Both the position numbers and the translations under genes were made by a program. Shown here piece by piece: positions 8,728-19,939 of a stretch of 64,000 bases of DNA. Each line of letters begins with the position of its first letter. The first letter of the stretch is position 1. This DNA comes from Rhinopithecus roxellana (Eukaryota > Chordata > Mammalia > Primates > Cercopithecidae): contig NC_044553.1 in assembly GCF_007565055.1 (NCBI RefSeq), positions 41,927,916-41,991,915 of the forward strand. The letters are read 5' to 3'. The notes beneath the pieces are model-generated. The model was not told where the DNA came from and searched no databases. It saw nothing but the letters and a program-made list of their open reading frames with translations.

Positions 8728-9402
8728 CCTTCTTAAAATAGCTTCATAGCCATTTCCTTAGAGTCAAGTTTCATACAGTGAGAAGGTTAAAGAATGTTTG
8801 GGAAATAGGTTAAGAACGCAGAGTTGTGCTGTTAACAGACACTGAGTCCCACACCCTTATGGGGATGAAGGATAAATTTAGATGATGAAGAATGACTTCA
8901 AAGTCTTAGAGATCACAGAGTAACTGATAAAATCAAAAATAAAGTGGAAAATGGGATTGGTCTTGGGTCCTTAAGCAGGATACATTAGGGATGCAGCATG
9001 TGTCGGTAAAAAGAGAAAGGGGGTCTTGAGAAAAGTGTTTACAGTCTCAGGATCCTTTCTTCACTAATACTGATGAAGTATGAGAGGCAGATGAGATGCT
9101 ACATTTAGTGCGATACTCTGAAACACATATACAGAGAAAATCTGATCTGTGTGATAAATGCTAAGGAATATATACAATGGGAGTTTGAGCCAAAATATTG
9201 TAAGGTATGTGGAAAGCTAATATTATTACTTAATTAACATAATTAATTATAATTTTTGTTGGAAACCAAAACATGTAGTTATTTCCCTGATGTTAATAAA
9301 ATAAGTCAGTCTGATTTATGCAATGGTACTTTGCAATGATGCAAATATCATTGCGCTGTCAATTTCTACCTTTTGGCTGGGTATCTAAATCTTGGAGATA
9401 AC

Positions 9403-9698
9403 TTTTTTTTTTTTTGAGACAGAGTCTTGCTCTGTCACCCAGGCTGGAGTGCAGTGGCACAATCTCAGCTCACTACAACCTCCACCTCCCAGGTTCAAGC
9501 AATTATCTTCCTCAGCCTCCTGAGTAGCTGGGACTACAGGTGCCCACCACCACACCCAGCTAATTTTTTTTGTATTTTTAGTAGAGACAGGGTTTCACCA
9601 TCTTGGCCAGTCTGGTCTTGAACTCCTGACCTTGTGATCCACCCTCCTCAGCCTCCCAAAGTACTGGGATTACAGGCGTGAGCCACTGCGCCCAGCCC
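9403..9698 (-). mobile_element. AluS-type element (minus strand)
   Basis: Starts with an oligo(T) tract and 'gagacagagtcttgctctgt', passes through both arms and ends 'gagccactgcgcccagccc'. Short flanking similarity (ggagataac before, ggagatcaa after) may be a decayed target-site duplication. Sequence divergence fits AluS rather than the young AluY copies in this window. Confidence 0.93.
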
Positions 9699-9714
9699 GG
9701 AGATCAATTTTTAA

Positions 9715-10293
9715 TCAACAACATATAATGGCCACATTTGAGACATTCAGAAAACCCAACCCTGAATTGAAGATAATTCTTAAGAACAGTAAGAGGGGCG
9801 GAGCAAGATGGCCGAATAGGAATAGCTCCAGTCTCCAACTCCCAGCGCAAGTGAAACAGAAGACCAGTGATTTCTGCATTTTCAACTGAGGTACTGGGGT
9901 CATCTCACTAGGGAGTGCCAGACAATCAGTGCTGGTCAGCTGCTGCAGCACGACCAGCGAGAGCTGAAGCAGGACGAGGCATTGCCTCACCTGGGAAGCG
10001 CAAGGGGGAAGGGAATCAATTTTCCTAGCCAGGGGAACTGAGACACACAACACCTGGAAAATCGGGTGACTCCCACCCCAATACTGTGCTTTAAGCAAAC
10101 GGGCACACCAGGAGAATATATCCCACACCTGGCCGGGAGGGTCCCACGCCCACGGAGCCTCCCTCATTGCTAACACAGCAGTCTGTGATCTAACCGAAAG
10201 GCAAAAACGAGGCTGGGGGAGGGACGACTGCCATTGCTTAGGCTTAAGTAGGTAAACAAAGCCGCTGGGAAGCTCGAACTGGGTGGAGCTCAC
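9715..10293 (-). CDS. ORF0-like antisense frame of L1, extended into flanking DNA
   Basis: A 192-codon antisense frame starts at 10293 within the L1 5' UTR with MSSTQFELPSGFVYLLKP. Primate L1s carry a short antisense ORF0 in this part of the 5' UTR, driven by the antisense promoter and able to fuse with upstream exons by splicing. Here the frame stays open through the L1 5' end (FGHLAPPL is the complement of the first L1 bases, about 9793-9815) and ends at 9715, about 25 codons into host DNA. Human ORF0 is about 70 residues, so this copy is unusually long. Whether it is transcribed or translated cannot be judged from sequence. Confidence 0.5.
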   Translation of the reverse strand: MSSTQFELPSGFVYLLKPKQWQSSLPQPRFCLSVRSQTAVLAMREAPWAWDPPGQVWDIFSWCARLLKAQYWGGSHPIFQVLCVSVPLARKIDSLPPCASQVRQCLVLLQLSLVVLQQLTSTDCLALPSEMTPVPQLKMQKSLVFCFTCAGSWRLELFLFGHLAPPLLLFLRIIFNSGLGFLNVSNVAIICC

Positions 10294-10826
10294 AGCAGCT
10301 CAAGGAAACCTGCCTGTATCTGTAGACTCCACCTCTGGGGACAGGGCACAGTTAACAACAACAAAAACAAAAGCAGCAGAAACCTCTACAGACAAAAACG
10401 ACTCTGTCTGACAGCTTTGAAGAGAGCAGTGGATCTCCCAACATGGAGGTTGAGATCTGAGAACGGACAGACTGCCTGCTCAAGTGGGTCCCTGACCCCT
10501 GAGTAGCCTAACAGGGAGACACCCCCCACTAGGGGCAGTCTGACACCCCACACCTCACAGGGTGGAGTACACCCCTGAAAAGAAGCTTCCAAAGTAAGAA
10601 TCAGACAGGTACACTCGCTGTTCAGCAATATTCTATCTTCTGCAACCTCTGCTGCTGATACCCAGGCAAACAGGGTCTGGAGTGGACCTCAAGCAATCTC
10701 CAACAGACCTACAGCTGAGGGTCCTGACTGTTAGAAGGAAAACTATCAAACAGGAAGGACACCTATACCAAAACCCCATCAGTACGTCACCATCATCAAA
10801 GACCAGAGGCAGATAAAACCACAAAG
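9793..10826 (+). promoter_or_regulatory. L1 5' UTR with internal promoter and YY1-like site
   Basis: The untranslated region before ORF1 is about 1.03 kb. Near its 5' end is 'caagatggccg' (about 9804-9814), the YY1-binding core that directs accurate L1 transcription start. The region is GC-richer than its surroundings, with CpG decay. By family knowledge it drives the sense L1 RNA and an antisense transcript; the antisense ORF0-like frame lies within it. Confidence 0.8.
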
Positions 10827-11813
10827 ATGGGGAAAAAGCAGGGCAGAGAAGCTGGAAATTCAAAAAATAAGAGTGCATCTCCCCCTGCAAAGGAGCGCAG
10901 CCCATCGCCAGCAATGGATCAAAGCTGGTCAGAGAATGACTTTGACGAGATGAGAGAAGAAGGCTTCAGTCCATCAAACTTCTCAGAGCTAAAGGAGGAA
11001 TTACATATCCAGTGCAAAGAAACTAAAAATCTTGAAAAAAGAGTGGAAGAATTGACAGCTAGACTAATTAATGCAGAGAAGCTCATAAACGAAATGACAG
11101 AGATGAAAACCATGACACGAGAAATACGTGACAAATGCACAAGCTTCAGTAACCGACTCAATCAACTGGGAGAAAGAGTATCAGCGATTGAGGATCAAAT
11201 GAATGAAATGAAGCGAGAAGAGAAACCAAAAGAAAAAAGAAGAAAAAGAAATGAACAAAGCCTGCAAGAAGTATGGGATTATGTAAAAAGACCAAATCTA
11301 CGTCTGATTGGGGTGCCTGAAAGTGAGGGGGAAAATGGAACCAAGCTGGAAAACACTCTTCAGGATATCATCCAGGAGAACTTCCCCAACCTAGTAGGGC
11401 AGGCCAACATTCAAATTCAGGAAATACAGAGAACGCCACAAAGATACTCCTCCAGAAGAGCAACTCCAAGACACATAATTGCCAGATTCACCAAAGTTGA
11501 AATGAAGGAAAAAATCTTAAGGGCAGCCAGAGAGAAAGGTCGGGTTACCCACAAAGGGAAGCCCATCAGACTAACAACAGATCTCTGGGCAGAAACTCTA
11601 CAAGCCAGAAGACAGTGGGGGCCAATATTCAACGTTCTTAAAGAAAAGCATTTTAAACCCAGAATTTCATATCCAGCCAAACTAAGTTTCATAAGTGAAG
11701 GAGAAATAAAATCCTTTACAGATAAGCAAATGCTTAGAGATTTTGTCACCACCAGGCATGCCTTACAAGAGACCCTGAAGGAAGTCCTAAACATGGAAAG
11801 GAACAACCGGTAG
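10827..11813 (+). CDS. L1 ORF1: L1 ORF1 protein (RNA-binding chaperone), C-terminally shortened
   Basis: This is a 328-codon frame starting MGKKQGREAGNS. ORF1p is a trimeric nucleic-acid chaperone that coats L1 RNA in the ribonucleoprotein particle. The basic/Ser-Pro N-terminus is followed by a heptad-rich coiled coil (about residues 50-150), an RRM (about 155-250; RPNLRLIGVPE) and the C-terminal domain (about 250-320; ARFTKVEMKEKILRAAREKG). Primate ORF1p is usually 338 residues. Here a TAG at 11811-11813 follows NMERNNR where a Tyr codon (tac) is expected, removing about ten residues. The frame is otherwise uninterrupted, and the core domains look complete. ORF2 starts 93 bp downstream. Confidence 0.9.
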   Translation: MGKKQGREAGNSKNKSASPPAKERSPSPAMDQSWSENDFDEMREEGFSPSNFSELKEELHIQCKETKNLEKRVEELTARLINAEKLINEMTEMKTMTREIRDKCTSFSNRLNQLGERVSAIEDQMNEMKREEKPKEKRRKRNEQSLQEVWDYVKRPNLRLIGVPESEGENGTKLENTLQDIIQENFPNLVGQANIQIQEIQRTPQRYSSRRATPRHIIARFTKVEMKEKILRAAREKGRVTHKGKPIRLTTDLWAETLQARRQWGPIFNVLKEKHFKPRISYPAKLSFISEGEIKSFTDKQMLRDFVTTRHALQETLKEVLNMERNNR

Positions 11814-11906
11814 CAGCCATTGCAAAAACATGCCAAAATGTAAAGACCATCGAGGCTAGGAAGAAACTGCATCAACTAACGAGCAAAATAACCAGTTAAT
11901 ATCATA

Positions 11907-14900
11907 ATGGCAGGATCAAGTTCACACATAACAATATTAACCTTAAATGTTAATGGACTAAATGTTCCAATTAAAAGACACAGACTGGCAAACTGGATAA
12001 AGAGTCAAGACCCATCAGTCTGCTGTATTCAGGAGACCCATCTCACATGCAGAGACATACACAGGCTCAAAATAAAGGGATGGAGGAAGATCTACCAAGG
12101 AAATGGAGAACAAAAAAAAGCAGGGGTTGCAATCCTAGTCTCTGATAAAACAGACTTTAAACCATCAAAGATCAAAAGAGACAAAGAAGGCCATTACATA
12201 ATGGAAAAGGGATCAATTCAACAGGAAGAGCTAACTATCCTAAATATATATGCACCCAATACAGGAGCACCCAGATTCATAAAGCAAGTCCTTAGAGACT
12301 TACAAAGAGACTTAGACTCCCATACAATAATAATGGGAGACTTCAACACTCCACTGTCAACATTAGACAGATCAACAAGACAGAAAGTTAACAAGGATAT
12401 CCAGGAATTGAACTCATCTCTACACCAAGCGGACCTAATAGACATCTATAGAACTCTCCACCCCAAATCAACAGAATATACATTCTTCTCAGCACCACAT
12501 CGCACTTATTCCAAAATTGACCACATAATTGGAAGTAAAGCACTCCTCAGCAAATGTAAAAGAACAGAAATTATAACAAACTGTCTCTCAGACCACAGTG
12601 CGATCAAACTAGAACTCAGGTCTAAGAAACTCAATCAAAACCACTCAACTACATGGAAACTGAACAACCTGCTCCTGAACAACTACTGGGTACATAACAA
12701 AATGAAGGCAGAAATAAAGATGTTCTTTGAAACCAATGAGAACCAAGATACAACATACCAGAATCTCTGGGACACATTTAAAGCAGTGTGTAGAGGGAAA
12801 TTTATAGCACTAAATGCCCACAAGAGAAAGCAGGAAAGATCTAAAATTGACACTCTAACATCACAATTAAAAGAACTAGAGAGGCAAAAGCAAACACATA
12901 CAAAAGCTAGCAGAAGGAAAGAAATAACTAAGATCAGAGCAGAACTGAAGGAGATAGAGACATAAAAAACCCTCCAAAAAATCAATGAATCCAGGAGTTG
13001 GTTTTTTGAAAAAATCAACAAAACTGACAGACCGCTAGCAAGACTAATAAAGAAGAAAAGAGAGAGGAATCAAATAGACGCAACAAAAAATGATAAAGGG
13101 GATATCACCACGGACCCCACAAAAATACAAACTACCATCAGAGAATACTATAAACACCTCTATGCAAATCAACTAGAAAATCTAGAAGAAATGGATAATT
13201 TCCTGGACACTTACACTCTCCCAAGACTAAACCAGGAAGAAGTTGAATCCCTGAATAGACCAATAGCAGGCTCTGGAATTGAGACAATAATTAATAGCCT
13301 ACCCACCAAAAAAAGTCCAGGACCAGATGGATTCACAGCTGAATTCTACCAGAGGTACAAGGAGGAGCTGGTACCATTGCTTCTGAAACTATTCCAATCA
13401 ATAGAAAAAGAGGGTATCCTCCCTAACTCATTTTATGAGGCCAACATCATCCTGATACCAAAGCCTGGCAGAGACACAACAAAAAAAGAGAATTTAGACC
13501 AATATCCCTGATGAACATCGATGCAAAAATGCTCAATAAAATACTGGCAAACCGGATTCAGCAGCACATCCAAAAGCTTATCCACCATGATCAAGTGGGC
13601 TTCATCCCTGGGATGCAAGGCTGGTTCAACATTTGCAAATCATTAAACGTAATGCAGCATATAAACAGAACCAAAGACAAGAACCACATGATTATCTCAA
13701 TAGATGCAGAAAAGGCTTTTGACAAAATTCAACAGCCCTTCATGCTAAAAACGTTCAATAAATTCGGTATTGATGGAACGTACCTCAAAATAATAAGAGT
13801 TATTTATGACAAACCCACAGCTAATATCATACTGAATGGGCAAAAACTGGAAAAATTCCCTTTGAAAACTGGCACAAGACAGGGATGCCCTCTCTCACCA
13901 CTCCTATTCAACATAGTGTTGGAAGTTCTGGCTAGGGCAATCAGGCACGAGAAAGAAATCAAGGGTATTCAGTTAGGAAAAGAAGAAGTCAAATTGTCCC
14001 TGTTTGCAGATGACATGATTGTATATTTAGAAAACCCCATTGTCTCAGCCCCAGATCTCTTTAAGCTGATAAGCAACTTCAGCAAAGTCTCAGGATACAA
14101 AATCAATGTGCAAAAATCACAAGCATTCTTATACACCAGTAACAGACAAGCAGAGAGCCAAATCAGGAATGAACTTCCATTCACAATTGCTTCAAAGAGA
14201 ATAAAATACCTAGGAATCCAACTTACAAGGGATGTAAAGGACCTCTTCAAGGAGAACTACAAACAACTGCTCAGTGAAATCAAAGAGGACACAAACAAAT
14301 GGAAGAACATACCATGCTCATGGATAGGAAGAATCAATATCGTGAAAATGGCCATACTGCCCAAGGTTATTTATAGATTCAGTGCCATCCCCATCAAGCT
14401 ACCAATGAGTTTCTTCACAGAATTGGAAAAAACGGCTTTAAAATTCATATGGAACCAAAAAAGAGCCTGCATTGCTAAGAAAATCCTAAGTCATAAGAAC
14501 AAAGCTGGAGGCATCATGCTACCTGACTTCAAACTATACTACAAGGCTACAGTAACCAAAACAGCATGGTACTGGTAGCAAAACAGAGATATAGACCAAT
14601 GGAACAGAACAGAGTCCTCAGAAATAATACCACACATCTACAGCCATCTGATCTTTGACAAACCTGAGAGAAACAAGAAATGGGGAAAGGATTCCCTATT
14701 TAATAAATGGTGCTGGGAAAATTGGCTAGCCATAAGTAAAAAACTGAAACTGGATCCTTTCCTTACTCCTTATACAAAGATTAATTCAAGATGGATTAGA
14801 GACTTAAATGTTAGACCTAATACCATAAAAATCCTAGAAGAAAACCTAGGTTGTACCATTCAGGACATAGGCATGGGCAAGGACTTCATGTCTAAAACAC

Positions 14901-15729
14901 CAAAAGCAACGGCAGCAAAAGCCAAAATTGACAAATGGGATCTAATTAAACTAAAGAGCTTCTGCACAGCAAAAGAAACTACCATCAGAGTGAACAGGCA
15001 ACCCACAGAATGGGAGAAAATTTTTGCAATCTACTCATCTGACAAAGGGCTAATATCCAGAATCTACAAAGAACTCAAACAAATTTACAAGAAAAAAACA
15101 ACCCCATCAAAAAGTGGGCAAAGGATATGAACAGACATTTCTCAAAAGAAGACATTCATACAGCCAACAGACACACGAAAAAATGCTCATCATCACTCGC
15201 CATCAGAGAAATGCAAATCAAAACCACAATGAGATACCACCTCACACCAGTTAGAATGGCAATCATTCAAAAGTCAGGAAACAACAGGTGTTGGAGAGGA
15301 TGTGGAGAAATAGGAACACTTTTACACTGTTGGTGGGATTGTAAACTAGTTCAACCATTATGGAAAACAGTATGGCAATTCCTCAAGGATCTAGAACTAG
15401 ATGTACCATATGACCCAGCCATCCCACTACTGGGTATATACCCAAAGGATTATAAATCATGCTGCTATAAAGACACATGCACACGTATGTTTATTGCGGC
15501 ACTATTCACAATAGCAAAGACTTGGAATCAACCCAAATGTCCATCTGTGACAGACTGGATTAAGAAAATGTGGCACATATACACCACGGAATACTATGCA
15601 GCCATAAAAAAGGATGAGTTTGCGTCCTTTATAGGGACATGGATGCAGCTGGAAACCATCATTCTTAGCAAACTATCACAAGAACAGAAAACCAAACACC
15701 GCATATTCTCACTCATAGGTGGGAACTGA
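11907..15729 (+). pseudogene. L1 ORF2: L1 ORF2 (endonuclease/reverse transcriptase), disrupted
   Basis: Starts MAGSSSHITILTLNVNG. The endonuclease domain (residues 1-239) keeps its signature residues: N in LNVNGL, E43 in QETHL, D in MGDFNT and SDHS. A TAA at 12963-12965 (an expected caa codon) ends the first frame at residue 352. The frame continues at 13191 (KKSPGPDGFTAEFY), then a one-base loss near 13490 shifts it. The RT core with FADD (14003-14014) is in the next frame, which ends at TAG 14576-14578. A further frameshift near 15100 precedes the cysteine-rich C-terminus (CWRGCGEIGTLLHC) and the normal family end SLIGGN at 15729. ORF2p would nick DNA and reverse-transcribe L1 RNA; this copy cannot make it. 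Confidence 0.92.
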
Positions 15730-15974
15730 ACAATGAGATCACTTGGACTCGGGAAGGGGAACATCACACACCGCGGCCTATCATGGGGAGGGGGTGGGGG
15801 GAGGGATTGCATTGGGAGTTATACCTGATATAAGTGATGAATTGATGGGTGCTGACGAGTTGATGGGTGCAGCACACCAACATGGCACAAGCATACATAT
15901 GTAACAAACCTGCACGTTATGCACATGTACCCTAGAACTTAAAGTATAATAAAAAAAATGAAAAAAAAATAAAG
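15730..15974 (+). other. L1 3' UTR and first poly(A)
   Basis: L1 3' UTR with the typical G-rich tract at about 15784-15806 ('ggggagggggtggggggagg'), a possible G-quadruplex. The family end 'gaacttaaagtataataaaa' is followed by an impure A-rich tract. The L1 polyadenylation signal here is embedded in A-rich sequence and is weak, which favours read-through. Confidence 0.85.
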
Positions 15975-16580
15975 TTTAAATCTGAGTTTAAAAAAAAAAT
16001 ACAATGTACCTCACACTGTACCCCATATATATATAATTATCAGTTTATTAAAAATTTTCAAAATGTAAAAAAAGAAAAAAAAAAGAACAGATACCAAAAC
16101 TTCAGAGACCAAAATTTATTCTGGGATAATGTATTCATTTTTTTTAAATCTTGTGAATTCTTCATCTAGAGTAAACTAAAAGATGAACAATGAATCATGT
16201 GTGGCTTGGTATGACTGAAACTTCTGAAGAATAGACCTGTTAATTGTCGCATATTCTTTCCTAGGAAAGAATTTTTGTGACCAGAACTGCTTTCAAAAAA
16301 TTCACCAAATTCTACTAACACTAAGGTTTCAGATGGGAAATTTAGAGCTAGAAATGGTACATAGAGATATTATAATCCAACATTTTTATACGACAGATAG
16401 GAACATTTAAAGAATTCAATGAAAAATATTTGCAATTGTAAGAATATTATTTGCTACATCCATATAGATGATTACTATATATATTTTACAAAAGAATCTT
16501 TAAATATTTGCTTTTGATGTCTTCTTTTTAGGCAAAAAATGGCTATATTGCTAAAAATAAGAATAAACTATGAATTGCAT
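15975..16580 (+). other. Probable L1 3'-transduced sequence
   Basis: Non-L1PA sequence between the L1's own A-rich end and a second clean A tract. It ends with a canonical AATAAA (16562-16567) 13 bases before the A tract, then the L1 target-site duplication. Its first ~100 bp resemble an old L1 3' end ('cactgtaccccatatatata'), and the middle resembles a decayed ancient repeat; the rest looks unique. This fits read-through transcription from the parental L1 locus into its 3' flank. A second A-rich spot at 16067-16085, followed by 'aagaacag', leaves a shorter insertion as an alternative. Confidence 0.65.
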
Positions 16581-16664
16581 AAAAAAAAAAAAAAGAACAG
16601 TAACTATAGAATACTCTCCAGTCCAATACCACAGTGTACTGTGCTTAAACCGCTGATCCCTGGT

Positions 16665-16800
16665 AACACATGCAATAGCCTTGCGATATGTTATTTCCAT
16701 TTTTCAGAGGAAAAAAAATGAGACACAGTGAGATAAAACTGCCCTAGGTCATGCAGTGAGTAAATATTTAAACATGGTATATCTGAGCCTAAAGCATTAT
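16665..16800 (+). mobile_element. MIR fragment
   Basis: Core MIR landmarks in order: 'ttatttccatttttcagagg', 'aatgagacacagtgagataa' and 'gccctaggtcatgcagtgag'. Highly diverged SINE relic. Confidence 0.7.
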
Positions 16801-16842
16801 CAGAAACCATGATGTCTATCTATGAGGCTTCTGTAGCGAGTA

Positions 16843-17003
16843 TTTCTCAAAGCATAGTCCTTGGACCAATGCATTTGTAAGAAATGTGAATTCTGTGACC
16901 CCACCTCAAACCCTTGAACCAGAAAGTCTGCGCGGTGTCAAGAATTCTGTATTTTCATAATCCTTCCAAGTGATTCTGATGCACGTTCAAGTTTGAGAAA
17001 GTC
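16843..17003 (+). mobile_element. MER5A-like hAT DNA transposon
   Basis: Starts near 'tttctcaaagcatagtcctt', contains 'agaaatgtgaattctgtgac', 'ccccacctcaaacccttgaa' and 'ccaagtgattctgatgcacg', and ends near 'caagtttgagaaagtc'. These are MER5A landmarks in order, with inverted-repeat-like ends. Nonautonomous hAT-Charlie relic. Confidence 0.82.
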
Positions 17004-17450
17004 TATAGTAAGGAGGGATAAAACATCAGATTATTGAGAGTATGATAAAGGGCAGAATAACTACCTATTATTCTAGATTATTTATTCCTATCTTATATGG
17101 GTGGTGTGTGGATGGAGGTAATATGTGTTGGGGGGTGGGTATGAGGTATGAGTATGTGTGTTTGGAATGGAGTATAGTACTAGCTAACACTCCTCTGCTA
17201 TAAATACGTTTAGAATTATTATCAACTTCAGGAATTATTGAAACTGTTACGAGAGTCAAATAATTTGTAAACATATCCAGAGGAGTTCCAGAGGCAAAAC
17301 AGATGAAGAAATGCACAGAAAGCCTATTTAACAAAACAATAGCAGAAAACTTTGTAAGTCTTGAGAGAGAGATGGACTCCAAATCCAGGGAGCTCAAAAG
17401 TCCCTAAATGGATTAAAACAAAAGTTCCTCACCTGGCAACATTATAACTA

Positions 17451-17849
17451 TGTTAGACTGCTGTTGAATCACTACAATGCAGTATTCAAGGGTGGGTAAT
17501 TTATACAGAAAAGAGGTTTAATTGGCTCACAGTTCTGCAGGCTGTATAGAAGGCATGGCACTGGCATCTATTCAGCTTCTAATGAGGACTCAGGAAGCTT
17601 ACTATCAAGGCTAAAGGCAAAGGGAGCGCAGGCATCTCACATAGGGAGAGAGGGAACGGGGGAAGGTACCACACATTTTTAAACAACTAGATCTTATGTG
17701 ATTTCACTCACCACTAAGGAGGTGGCACTAAGCCATTCATGAGGGCTATGCCCCAATAATCTAGTCACCTCCTACCAGGTCCCACCTCCAAGACTGTAGA
17801 TTACAAATTCAACATGAAATTTAGAGGGGATAACATCCAAATTTTATCA
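17451..17849 (-). mobile_element. MaLR LTR, MST-like (minus strand)
   Basis: On the minus strand it starts TGATAAAATTTGG and runs through the usual MST/THE1 landmarks to 'agcctgcagaactgtgagcc', 'aattaaacctcttttctg' and the end near 17451. The polyadenylation region and the terminal TG/CA ends fit a solo MaLR LTR. It splits ORF1 of the host L1. Confidence 0.82.
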
Positions 17850-19899
17850 ATAATCAAACTGACAAAACACATAGAACACTATAAGCAGCAAGAGAAAGAG
17901 TGAAGCCACATACATGGGAATCTCCATTAGACTATCAGATTTCTCAGCTAAAGCATTGCAGGCAAAATAAAAATGAGATGATATATTCCAAGTGCTATAT
18001 AGGGGGAAAAAAACTGTCAGCCGAAAATACTATACACAGCAAAGCTATCCTCCAGAAAAGATAGAAAAAAAAGTCCTTCCCAGGTGAGCAACAGTACAAG
18101 GACTTCATCACCCCTAGTCTTAAAAGAAATGCTTAAGGGAGGAATACAACTGGAAGCAAAATGACAACAATTACTATTATGAAAACACATCAAAGTATAA
18201 ATTCACTACTAGAGGTAAATTCATAATCATTCAAATCTCTACTATGAAGGTTAAAGTCAAAATGGTCAAAAATAACTACAGCTACAATTAGTTGTAAAAG
18301 AACCCACAATATACAAAAATGTAAATTAAAGTAAAAGTAATGTTTTGTGAGAAGTGGATAAAAGTCTAGTGGGTTTTTATACAACCAAAGATAATTTTCT
18401 CTCAGACTAAATTAGTCTATTTTAACTACAAGATTATTTATATTAGCCACACGTTAACCACCAAAAGCAAACAAACAAACAAACAAAATGCAGCAGATAC
18501 ATAAAATAGAAAAGAATGAAATCAAACCTTATCAGCAAAAGCAAACAGAACTCACCAGACCACAAAGGTAAACAAGAATGAAAGAAAGAACAAAAGATCT
18601 ACAAAACAACCACAACAGAATCAACAAAATGGAAAGTACCTACCTATCAATAACAGCCTTGAAGGCAAATGAATTAAATTATCCATTTAAAAGATATGAA
18701 ATGGCAGAACAGATTAAAAAACAAGATCCAACTATATGCTCCTACAAAACTCACTCTACCTGTAAGAACACATCCAATTTGAAAGTAAAGAGATGGAAAA
18801 TACATTCTAAGCAAAAATAAAAAGTGAGCAGGAGTTGCAAAAATAAAAAGGGAGCAGCAGTGGCTATGATTGTAATAGATAAAACACACTTCAAGTAGAA
18901 AACTATGAAAAGGACAAACAAGGTTATTATATAGTGATAAAGGAATCTACTAAGCAAGAGGATAAAACAACTATAAGTGTGTACATACCCAAAACTGGAG
19001 TATGCAAATATAGAAAGCAAATATTATTAGATCTAAAGGGAGAAATATTATGTAATACAATAATAGTAGAAGACTTTAATATCCCCCTTGCAACAATGAA
19101 CAGATTATGCAGACAGAAAATCATAAAAGACACCTTGAACTTAAACTGAACTCTAGACCAAATGGACCTAACATTTACAGAATATCCTACCCAACCGCTA
19201 CAGAATATACATTCTCCAGGACAGATCATGGTAGGCCACAAAATATGTCTTAACAAACTTAAGAAGATAGAGATCATATCAAATATCTTTTCTAATCATA
19301 ACAGTATTAAACTAGGAATCAGTAACAGGAGGAACTTCTGAAACTTTACAAATACATGGAACTTCAACAACAGGCTACTGAATAACCAATGGGTCAATGA
19401 GGAAATTAAAAGAGAAGTCAAAAATTTTCGAAACAAATGACAACAGAAACACAACATACCAAAATCTATGAGATACAGCAAAAGCAGCACTATGAGAGAA
19501 GTCTGTACCTCACAGTACTGTTTATATAAATGCATACATCAAAAGAGTAGAAAGATCTCCAATAAACAACCTCACATTGCACCCTCAAGTAACTGGAAAA
19601 GTAGGAACAAAATAAACTCAAAATTAGTAGGAAAAAATAACAAAAATGAGAACAGAAATAAAAAAGAATAAAAATACAAAAGATCAATGAAATGTAAAGT
19701 TAGTTTTTTGAAAAGATAAAATCAATAAATCTTTAGCAAGACTAAGAAAAAAAAAGAGATGACAAGTAAAATCTGAAATGAAAACGAAGACATGACAACT
19801 AATACCACTAAAACACAAGGGATCATGAAAAGCTTCCAGCTTTTTGTGTAACAACTGGAAAAAGAAAAAGATGCCCATGTTTACTACTTCTACTGAACA

Positions 19900-19939
19900 T
19901 AGTAGGTAAATGCAAAAGTAATTGAGGTTTTTGTCATAT
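19900..19939. mobile_element. Half of a MADE1 mariner MITE
   Basis: About 40 bp match one half of the 80-bp palindromic MADE1, including 'tgcaaaagtaattgaggttt'. It is inserted at a TA within L1 ORF2 sequence ('gaacata' before, 'gcactgacagtcctaacc' after). The second inverted half is missing. Confidence 0.72.

Larger units (their letters stand above)
7419..9402. other. Unassigned noncoding sequence with simple repeats
   Basis: Mostly non-repetitive AT-rich DNA, possibly including very old interspersed repeats that I cannot name. It contains A-rich tracts at 7437-7461 and a T tract at 7952-7971. An AT/AC-rich stretch and an AAAT tract are listed separately. No coding evidence; open frames here are short and compositionally biased. 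Confidence 0.6.
9793..16594 (+). mobile_element. Full-length primate L1 (L1PA lineage) with probable 3' transduction
   Basis: The element has a complete 5' UTR (9793-10826), ORF1, inter-ORF spacer, ORF2 and 3' UTR, then about 600 bp of non-L1 sequence ending in AATAAA (16562-16567) and a pure A tract (16581-16594). The 11-bp direct repeat 'aagaacagtaa' lies immediately before the L1 (9782-9792) and after the last A tract (16593-16603), so the whole block is read as one insertion. The target context 'tt/aaga' is consistent with L1 endonuclease preference. ORF2 is broken, so this copy is not autonomous now. Confidence 0.85.

Noticed and set aside
9793..16594. Retrotransposition-competent L1
   Set aside because: ORF2 has stops at 12963 and 14576 and frameshifts near 13490 and 15100; ORF1 lacks its last ten codons.
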